A stretch of 64,000 nt of DNA from positions 1 through 64,000 of the forward strand of contig CAYRBD010000006.1 in the NCBI GenBank assembly GCA_964422465.1. The letters run 5' to 3'. Both the position numbers and the translations under genes were made by a program. Numbering within the stretch: the stretch's first letter is position 1; each line of letters starts with the position of its first letter. Below the pieces are notes generated by a model. That model was not told where the DNA came from and did not search any database. It worked only from the letters and a program-made list of their open reading frames with translations. Positions 57,953-64,000 of this stretch are shown piece by piece. The stretch comes from FW021-bin31 sp964422465 (lineage in GTDB: Bacteria > Bacteroidota > Bacteroidia > Chitinophagales > Chitinophagaceae).

Positions 57953-58609
57953 TTAGTTACCTGATTTTAAATAAGGAGACTGGTCAAAAATGGCCTGTAT
58001 TTCAGTACTGTAGTTTTGTGGATTGAGGACGCCTTCGCCCTTCAGAGAGGCATTCCATATTCCTTCCAACTGATTGTCTTTTTGTACATTCTTAAGATCA
58101 ATAAGATCTATTGCCATCACATCAGACTGGGTGTTGTAATAAAGAAACGGTTGTGGGTAATACCCAAATGCGGGAGGAAAATAATAATCATATCCAGGAT
58201 AACCCCAAATTCCAGAATTCCAATACCCCGGATAACCCCAGTAATCATAGGGATTAGAAACCACGTTCAGATAGGTATGAGAAATCCGGGTTACGTTGAT
58301 CCCCAGATCGGGTTTCTGGCTGGCATCTACTAATTGATACCCTCTGGATTCCATTTGTTCTTTTACTAATTGCAATAAATGGGCGTCCCCTTCAGTTAAT
58401 TCTTTACCTTGCCCGCTGTTATTGATAACAGCAACAGAGTCCACTATACTAAAAGTATGAAAAGAAGCAAAATTAACCGTGCTGTCACGATTTGTAATGT
58501 AAACCCTGCTTTCTTCCTGAGTCATGTTGTTAAGTGGATCTTTAGCACAACCACTTAAAATCAGGCCGGTAAATAGGCCGCCGAATATTAAGAAATGAAG
58601 CGTTTTCAT
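57953..58609 (-). CDS. DUF4136 lipoprotein
   Basis: 218 residues. Lipobox LILSGC (Cys21). The mature part contains the DUF4136 elements: FASFHTFSIVDSV near the start, LVKEQMESRGYQLVD, KPDLGINVTRISHT, and a late AIDLIDLKNVQKDNQLEGIWNASLKGE (typical of the family end). A Trp/Tyr/Gly/Pro-rich insert (YWGYPGYWNSGIWGYPGYD) lies in the middle. Probably an outer-membrane lipoprotein of unknown function. It precedes the beta-barrel gene. Confidence 0.88.
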   Translation of the reverse strand: MKTLHFLIFGGLFTGLILSGCAKDPLNNMTQEESRVYITNRDSTVNFASFHTFSIVDSVAVINNSGQGKELTEGDAHLLQLVKEQMESRGYQLVDASQKPDLGINVTRISHTYLNVVSNPYDYWGYPGYWNSGIWGYPGYDYYFPPAFGYYPQPFLYYNTQSDVMAIDLIDLKNVQKDNQLEGIWNASLKGEGVLNPQNYSTEIQAIFDQSPYLKSGN

Positions 58610-58686
58610 GGTAACTGAAATTAAAATTAAAATAAAACAACTCTTAGTATATGTTTCATTGTTATTACTTGAATAACGAATAATGT

Positions 58687-58694
58687 TAGGTTTG
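58687..58694 (+). promoter_or_regulatory. Predicted -7 box of the GNAT-nitrilase gene
   Basis: TAGGTTTG matches TAnnTTTG, 77 bases before the ATG at 58772. A TTG about 25 bases upstream may be a poor -33. Confidence 0.5.
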
Positions 58695-58771
58695 TGTTGG
58701 AAGATATTGCCAAAAATAATGTTAATTACGTTTTAAAATTTCATATATTTAATAGCCAAAGAATAAATAAA

Positions 58772-60292
58772 ATGGAACCCATAGAAACAATAGAGGTCAG
58801 AAACCTGACCATGGATGATTACCTGAATTTGAAAGATGCCATGATCGCGGCATATAAGGAAAGTGGAGGTGTATATTGGGCAGAGGAAGACCTGCGGAGG
58901 CTCATCCGCATATTCCCTGAGGGACAGATTTGTGTGGTGGTCAACGGAAAAGCGGTAGGATGTGCTTTATCCCTGATTGTACACTATTCTCATTTCGGGG
59001 ATAAACATACCTATGAACAGATAACCGGTAGCTATACTTTTAAAACTCATGAACCCAAAGGAGATACACTTTATGGGATAGAAATATTCATTGATCCCGA
59101 ATACAGGGGAAAACGCCTGGCACGCCGGCTATACGATGCCAGAAAAAGCCTTTGTGAAAACCTGGGGTTACGGGCTATTATTGCGGGCGGACGTATTCCC
59201 AATTATGAAAATTATGCCGGAGAACTGACGCCCCGCCAGTATATTGAACGGGTAAAAGCACGGAAGATTTACGATCCTACCCTCACTTTCCAGCTTTCCA
59301 ATGATTTTCATGTCAAAAAAGTCCTGAAAAATTATTTGCCGGAGGACCAGCAATCTAAAGGCTATGCGACCCTCCTGCAATGGGACAACATTTATTATGA
59401 GGAAGAGGATTCGAACCCCATCCGACAACTCAAATCTACTGTTCGTATTGGCTTGGTACAGTGGCAAATGCGCCCCTACAACTTGGATGGTTTTCTTGAA
59501 CAGGTCGAATATTTTGTGGATGCTGTTAGCGATTATCAATCTGACTTCATTTTGTTTCCTGAATTGTTCAATGCACCCCTGATGGGTGGATTTGATAACC
59601 TGAATCCTGCTGCCGCCATCCGGGAACTGGCTAAGTTTACAGAAGTTATTTTTAACAAATGCCGGGCCCTCGCAGTAGAATACAATGTGAATATTATCGC
59701 AGGAAGCATGCCCCTTATTGAGGATGAAAAATTGTATAATATTTGTTACCTGTGCTGCCGTGACGGAAGTTTTGATAGTTACCGGAAAATACATCATACG
59801 CCTGCAGAGAAACATGACTGGGTGATGAAGGGTGGAGATGAATTGCGGGTTTTTGATACCGATTGTGGACGGATTGGTATTCAGATTTGTTATGATGTTG
59901 AATTTCCGGAGGCTTCTCGTTTGCTGGCGTTGCAAGGCATGGATATTTTATTTGTTCCTTTTATGACGGATACCCAGAACGGGTATAATCGTGTCCGTCA
60001 GTGTGCAAAAGCCAGGGCTATTGAAAATGAATGTTATGTTGCCATTTCAGGAAATGTTGGAAATCTGCCCAAAGTAAACAACATGGATTTACAGTTTTCA
60101 CAATCTGCTATTTTTACACCTTCGGATTTTTCTTTTCCGGTGAATGGCGTTAAAGCCGAGGCAACTCCCAATACCGAAACCATCGTGGTAGGGGATGTGG
60201 ACCTTATTCTATTAAAGGAATTGCATGAACAGGGAAGCGTGAAAAATATGAAAGACCGCCGCATTGATTTGTATGAGCTTAAAAAACGATAA
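58772..60292 (+). CDS. GNAT acetyltransferase fused to carbon-nitrogen hydrolase (nitrilase fold)
   Basis: 506 residues from ATG 58772; the TTG at 58694 lies in the promoter. The N-terminal GNAT domain (about 5-175) shows YGIEIFIDPEYRGKRLARRL, an acetyl-CoA-binding motif. The C-terminal nitrilase domain (about 225-490) has the catalytic triad: Glu in ILFPELF, Lys in SYRKIHHTPAEK, Cys in IGIQICYDVEFPE. Nitrilase-fold enzymes hydrolyse amides (for example omega-amidase, carbamoylputrescine amidase). The combination suggests acetylation and amide cleavage of one substrate, unidentified. It is followed after 9 bases by a MacB-like permease. Confidence 0.9.
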   Translation: MEPIETIEVRNLTMDDYLNLKDAMIAAYKESGGVYWAEEDLRRLIRIFPEGQICVVVNGKAVGCALSLIVHYSHFGDKHTYEQITGSYTFKTHEPKGDTLYGIEIFIDPEYRGKRLARRLYDARKSLCENLGLRAIIAGGRIPNYENYAGELTPRQYIERVKARKIYDPTLTFQLSNDFHVKKVLKNYLPEDQQSKGYATLLQWDNIYYEEEDSNPIRQLKSTVRIGLVQWQMRPYNLDGFLEQVEYFVDAVSDYQSDFILFPELFNAPLMGGFDNLNPAAAIRELAKFTEVIFNKCRALAVEYNVNIIAGSMPLIEDEKLYNICYLCCRDGSFDSYRKIHHTPAEKHDWVMKGGDELRVFDTDCGRIGIQICYDVEFPEASRLLALQGMDILFVPFMTDTQNGYNRVRQCAKARAIENECYVAISGNVGNLPKVNNMDLQFSQSAIFTPSDFSFPVNGVKAEATPNTETIVVGDVDLILLKELHEQGSVKNMKDRRIDLYELKKR

Positions 60293-60301
60293 ATTTGTTG
60301 T

Positions 60302-61546
60302 ATGTTTCGAGCCTTCACGATTTTTGGGCATAGCCTGATGATGGCCTTGCAGCAGTTGAGAATGAACAAAGTTCGGACTTTTCTATCCCTGCTTGGTGTC
60401 ACCATAGGTATCTTTTGTGTGGTTTCTGTATTTACGCTTACCAAGAGCCTTGAGATGAATGTGAAGGATCAGATGTCGGCGATAGGGAACCGGGTTATTT
60501 TTATCCAAAGATGGCCCTGGGGAGGCGCCAGGGGGAATTGGTGGAAGTATGTCCAACGACCGTCTGCCAGGTATGTTGAATTTCAACAGTTGGAAGCACG
60601 TGTTCACAATGCCGGGGCGATGGCTTATTTTTACACTGTTTCTAATAAAACGGTAGCTTATGGTGATGCCTATATGAAGGGCGTTGGAATGTATGGATTA
60701 ACCTCTGGTTTTGATAAAATTCAGGATGTTCATATTGCTGCGGGCCGCTTCTTTAGCAACACAGAAACAGCGGGTAACGGCATGACCATTATTCTGGGGG
60801 CCAATATCTGGCAGGGGCTTTTCCCTACGGCATCGGCTGCCCTGCAAAAGAAAGTAACGCTCGAAGGCATTCCCTTTACAGTAATTGGGGTCCTGAAAGT
60901 GTATGGTAATAACATGATAGGCGGTTTTGATTATGACAACAGTGTTTTGTTACCTTACCGGGCTGCTCTTAAAATTGCGAGCGACAAAGACCGGGATCCG
61001 ACAATCATTGTACAGCCATCACCTAATGAGAGCGTGGCCGGGCTTAAAGAAGAATTGAGAGGCGCCATGCGGGCCATCCGCCATCTCAAGCCGAGGCAAG
61101 ATGATAATTTTGCTTTGAATGAAATGAGTATGATGGCAGATTCTACGGAAAAGATATTCGGCAGCCTTAATTTGGGAGGTATGCTGATTGGTATTTTTGC
61201 CCTTATAGTAGGGGCTTTTGGCATTGCCAATATTATGTTTGTCACCGTGAAAGAACGAACGAGTATCATTGGATTGAAGAAAGCGGTCGGAGCCCGGCGG
61301 TCGGCCATCCTCCAGGAGTTTCTGCTGGAGGCTGTTATTCTTTGCCTTATAGGTGGAATCTTAGGGTTGATATTGGTGTATATTGTAACCCAGGCCATTT
61401 CCTCTTCTGTATTTTTTAAGGTATATATGACGATGGATATTATCCTGTTTGGGTTAATCGTGTCTGTTGTTACGGGAATCGTTGCAGGGGTTGTTCCGGC
61501 GCTTTCGGCTTCAAAGCTGGATCCTGTGGTTGCCATACGTTCATGA
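60302..61546 (+). CDS. MacB/FtsX-type ABC transporter permease
   Basis: 414 residues. One N-terminal helix (about 26-46; VRTFLSLLGVTIGIFCVVSV), a periplasmic MacB_PCD domain (about 50-275), and three C-terminal helices (LIGIFALIVGAFGIANIMFV, LLEAVILCLIGGILGLILVY and ILFGLIVSVVTGIVAGVVPA), ending SASKLDPVVAIRS. This topology belongs to LolCE/MacB-like exporters of lipoproteins, peptides or macrolides. No ATP-binding subunit is encoded next to it in the window. Inner membrane. Confidence 0.92.
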   Translation: MFRAFTIFGHSLMMALQQLRMNKVRTFLSLLGVTIGIFCVVSVFTLTKSLEMNVKDQMSAIGNRVIFIQRWPWGGARGNWWKYVQRPSARYVEFQQLEARVHNAGAMAYFYTVSNKTVAYGDAYMKGVGMYGLTSGFDKIQDVHIAAGRFFSNTETAGNGMTIILGANIWQGLFPTASAALQKKVTLEGIPFTVIGVLKVYGNNMIGGFDYDNSVLLPYRAALKIASDKDRDPTIIVQPSPNESVAGLKEELRGAMRAIRHLKPRQDDNFALNEMSMMADSTEKIFGSLNLGGMLIGIFALIVGAFGIANIMFVTVKERTSIIGLKKAVGARRSAILQEFLLEAVILCLIGGILGLILVYIVTQAISSSVFFKVYMTMDIILFGLIVSVVTGIVAGVVPALSASKLDPVVAIRS

Positions 61547-61568
61547 AGACTGGAATAACGGATATAGT

Positions 61569-64000
61569 ATGATAGATTCTAAAAAATTTGTAATTCCCCG
61601 GTACGCACTTCTTCGTAAGGAGAATTTTAAATTATTGATTCAATCCATATTTGGCCTATTTTGTATCTTTTTAGCCTGGTGGTTCTTTCATCATGAAAAA
61701 AATGAACTCAGGCAGGTTCCTTCTATTTTAGCTCAGGCCCATCTGGGTTGGCTTTTGGCCGGTGGAATATTGGTTATCGCCTATATTGTTTTACAAGCCT
61801 TTATGTACAATTCTTCTTTTAAAGCGGTGGGTGCAAAAGTACACCTCCGGGACACCATTCCGTTATTTTTAAAAAGGAATTTCATTAGTGTTTTTCTCCC
61901 TGCCGGCGGGGTTTCAGCGCTGGCATTTTATAATAAATCCATAGAAAAAAGAGGTATTGCCCGAACCAAAATACATATAGCCTCTGCTATTTATGGGTTT
62001 GTCGGTATCCTTTCTGTCATAATGGTGGCTATTCCGGCTTTTATTCTGGCTATGTTTTTTATTTCTGTGGACTGGACTGCCTGGCTGGGGCTTGGTTTAG
62101 TTTGTGTTTTGACAGGCGGGCTTTTTTGGTTTTACCAGACCATTAAAAAAGGAGGAGGCGCCAAGCGCTGGCTCAGTCAGAAAATTCCTGTGTTACAGGT
62201 TATTCTTAATGAACTTCATACGGGAAACCTGCAAATGCGTGGTTTAACTTTAACGGTGTTGTGGAGTGTATTGATTGAGTTTTGCGGCATCGCTCACTTG
62301 TATATTGCTTTAGGCGCATTGGGTATTGCTCCGGGCCTTCTATCCGTCACAATGGGCTATATCGTAGCTGTTATTTTTATGATGATCTCCCCTTTTTTGC
62401 GGGGTTTGGGAGCGGTGGAATTATCCATGGCCTATTTATTAATAAACTTTGGCCTCAGTCAGGAAGTTGCCCTCACAGGCACCTTGCTGTTCAGAATTTT
62501 TGAATTTTGGCTTCCCCTGGCGCTTGGGCTACTAACCTTTGTGATAAAATGGAATAAAATAATAATCCGGATATTTCCTGCTGTCTTATTGATTACGCTC
62601 GGAGGGGTAAATATTCTGTCTGTTTTAACTCCTGAAATAGCTGCCCGCCTGCACATGCTTAGGGCCTTTGTACCTTTGGAAGTGATGCAGGCATCCAATT
62701 ATTTTGTGTTTGCAGCAGGCGTGTACATGATCATCGCCGGAATATTTTTGTTTAAAGGGCTGCGGAATGCCTGGATATTTGCGATCATCCTTACCCTGTT
62801 TTCTATTGCGGGCAACCTTCTGAAAGGATATGACTATGAAGAAGCTACTTTCTCTGCGGTAGTACTTCTTCTTTTGTGGTTGACCCGAAAGCAATATATA
62901 GCCAAAAGTTCTTCCAAATGGGGCGTAGGGGGTATCTTTATCGCCCTTATCGGAATAGGGCTTGCCTTGCTTTACAGTATTGTTGGATTTTATTTTCTAA
63001 ATAAAGTGCATTTTCATCTGGATTTTAGTCTGGGTCAGTCCATTACCTACAGCCTAAAAAGCTTCTTTCTATTGGATACGGGTCTGCAGTATCAGGATGC
63101 TTTTGGTAAAACCTTTTTAGCTTCCGTACACTTATTGGGAGGCACCTGTCTGGCTTTTTTGATCTATTCCATCATCCGGCCCCTGGTATGGGATAGCGAC
63201 AAGGATTCTCTCAGTAAACTAGAACTGGCTAAGGAACTGACTCAAAAATATGGGAACAGCAGCCTGGATTACTTTAAATACTATCCCGATAAACAGATTT
63301 TCTTTACGGGGGACCGTTTGACATTTCTGGCTTTTAAAGTTGCCGGCAGGTTTGCTGTTGTGTTGGAAAAACCGGTTTCTCATACTAAAAAAGCTGCCCG
63401 TGGCTGTATCGAAGATTTTGAAAATTTCTGTGAAGATTCTGGTCTTTCGCCCATTTACTACCGGGTTGCTGAAAAAGACCTTCCCTTGTTTAAGAAAGCT
63501 ACTAAAAAAAGATTTTATCTGGGACAGGAGGCGGTGGTTGGTCTGGATCAATTTACCCTGACAGGAAAAGATAAAAAATCTATGCGTAATGCCCTCAATA
63601 AAATTAGGAGTAGCGGCTTTGTTACCCGAATTTATGAGCCTCCCATTGCCCTCTCTCTTTTAGAGCGGTTAGGAAAAGTATCTGCAGAATGGCTTGCTGA
63701 AAATAAAATGGAAGAAATGGCCTTTTCTCAGGGTGCTTTCACCTATGAAACAGTACAGAACAATACTATTTTTACGCTTGAAGATGCAGCAAGCGGAGAT
63801 ATTGTTGCTTTTTTAAATGTTATTCCGGACTATGCCCCTGGAGAAGGTACTTATGATCTGATTCGCAAATCGGAGAAAGCCCCTAATGGATCCATGGATG
63901 CCCTGATTCTGGACATGTTTGATTATTTTAGAAAATTGGGCCTTTGGTATGCTAATTTGGGAATGGCGCCCATGTCCGGTGTGAAACAGCCCAACACAGC
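61569..64000 (+). CDS. mprF: MprF-like phosphatidylglycerol lysyltransferase/flippase, 3' end cut by window
   Basis: About 810 residues visible with no stop. The N-terminal half has many membrane spans of the flippase/UPF0104-like domain (PLFLKRNFISVFLPAGGVSA, and SPFLRGLGAVELSMAYLL). The C-terminal DUF2156 synthase domain includes IYEPPIALSLLERL and reaches the typical WYANLGMAPMSG near the edge. MprF adds lysine (or another amino acid) from aminoacyl-tRNA to phosphatidylglycerol and moves it to the outer leaflet, lowering cationic-peptide attack. The ATG at 61569 follows the MacB-like permease by 22 bases. A gram-negative MprF is less common but known. Confidence 0.88.
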   Translation, partial: MIDSKKFVIPRYALLRKENFKLLIQSIFGLFCIFLAWWFFHHEKNELRQVPSILAQAHLGWLLAGGILVIAYIVLQAFMYNSSFKAVGAKVHLRDTIPLFLKRNFISVFLPAGGVSALAFYNKSIEKRGIARTKIHIASAIYGFVGILSVIMVAIPAFILAMFFISVDWTAWLGLGLVCVLTGGLFWFYQTIKKGGGAKRWLSQKIPVLQVILNELHTGNLQMRGLTLTVLWSVLIEFCGIAHLYIALGALGIAPGLLSVTMGYIVAVIFMMISPFLRGLGAVELSMAYLLINFGLSQEVALTGTLLFRIFEFWLPLALGLLTFVIKWNKIIIRIFPAVLLITLGGVNILSVLTPEIAARLHMLRAFVPLEVMQASNYFVFAAGVYMIIAGIFLFKGLRNAWIFAIILTLFSIAGNLLKGYDYEEATFSAVVLLLLWLTRKQYIAKSSSKWGVGGIFIALIGIGLALLYSIVGFYFLNKVHFHLDFSLGQSITYSLKSFFLLDTGLQYQDAFGKTFLASVHLLGGTCLAFLIYSIIRPLVWDSDKDSLSKLELAKELTQKYGNSSLDYFKYYPDKQIFFTGDRLTFLAFKVAGRFAVVLEKPVSHTKKAARGCIEDFENFCEDSGLSPIYYRVAEKDLPLFKKATKKRFYLGQEAVVGLDQFTLTGKDKKSMRNALNKIRSSGFVTRIYEPPIALSLLERLGKVSAEWLAENKMEEMAFSQGAFTYETVQNNTIFTLEDAASGDIVAFLNVIPDYAPGEGTYDLIRKSEKAPNGSMDALILDMFDYFRKLGLWYANLGMAPMSGVKQPNT

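Noticed and set aside
59168..59935. Open frame of 255 codons on the minus strand inside the GNAT-nitrilase gene
   Set aside because: It is antisense to conserved GNAT and nitrilase motifs and has no family signature; a long shadow frame.
60955..61536. Open frame of 193 codons antisense to the MacB-like permease
   Set aside because: The plus-strand permease has clear membrane topology and motifs; the antisense product is Thr/Ser/Ala-rich shadow sequence.
1..64000. CRISPR arrays, prophage, integrase or transposase genes
   Set aside because: No regularly spaced direct repeats and no transposase, integrase or phage structural motifs were seen; the repeats found are short tandem 14-mers.

Overview
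The window reads as a chromosomal segment of a Bacteroidota bacterium, most likely Chitinophagaceae-like. The evidence is a gldH gliding gene, DUF5723, DUF4136 and DUF1080 proteins, many lipoproteins, a GH97 enzyme, and repeated matches to the Bacteroidota -7 promoter box TAnnTTTG instead of sigma-70 promoters with strong Shine-Dalgarno sites. The sequence is a scaffold with two 100-N gaps (11543-11642 and 57038-57137). Genes are cut at both ends: a Gfo/Idh/MocA oxidoreductase on the left and an MprF-like protein on the right.

Layout. 1-4.4 kb: exported sugar or cofactor enzymes (Gfo/Idh/MocA, SUMF1-type protein, ApbE, hydroxypyruvate-isomerase-like). 4.4-7.6 kb: yicC-gldH-histidine kinase-response regulator, all on the minus strand. 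7.8-12.4 kb: LpxD-like acyltransferase, lipoproteins, a short-chain dehydrogenase and pheS. 12.4-26.9 kb: two large minus-strand amino-acid operons. The his operon runs hisL-hisG-hisD-hisC-[antitoxin + broken mazF]-hisB. The trp operon runs trpL-trpE-G-D-C-F-B-[GroES-like]-trpA-hisH-hisA-hisF. Each begins with a Bacteroidota promoter, a short leader peptide loaded with the cognate amino acid (three Trp codons; five His codons) and an intrinsic terminator, which is classical ribosome-mediated attenuation. hisHAF sit at the end of the trp operon, and hisI/hisE are not in the window.

27-33.5 kb: a DUF5723 outer-membrane protein, a GH16-esterase-GH97 glycan-degradation set and an alpha-oxoamine synthase. 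33.6-37.1 kb: rplM-rpsI-rpsB-tsf-pyrH, with an intrinsic terminator separating pyrH. 37.3-40.4 kb: an unusual cytosolic two-component pair. A histidine kinase with a cyclic-nucleotide-binding-type sensor domain is followed by a receiver domain fused to a glutaredoxin-like and a thioredoxin-reductase-like module, both lacking the redox cysteines. tRNA-Arg(CCT) follows. 40.5-44.1 kb: a long-chain acyl-CoA ligase with a structured leader, an aminotransferase and a DUF1573 protein. 44.3-54 kb: fused 2-oxoacid dehydrogenase E1, zapA, a sodium/solute symporter, RNase Y, DUF1080, a HAD phosphatase, an unknown gene and mlaE/mlaF. 54-64 kb: aconitase, two envelope proteins, a GNAT-nitrilase fusion, a MacB-like permease and mprF.

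Most points of interest are regulatory or structural: the two attenuators, a trpF with no usual start codon, a decayed toxin inside the his operon, the redox-like response regulator, and 14-bp repeats in operon spacers. No CRISPR array, prophage, transposase or rRNA gene was seen, and no gene-free stretch exceeds 300 bases.
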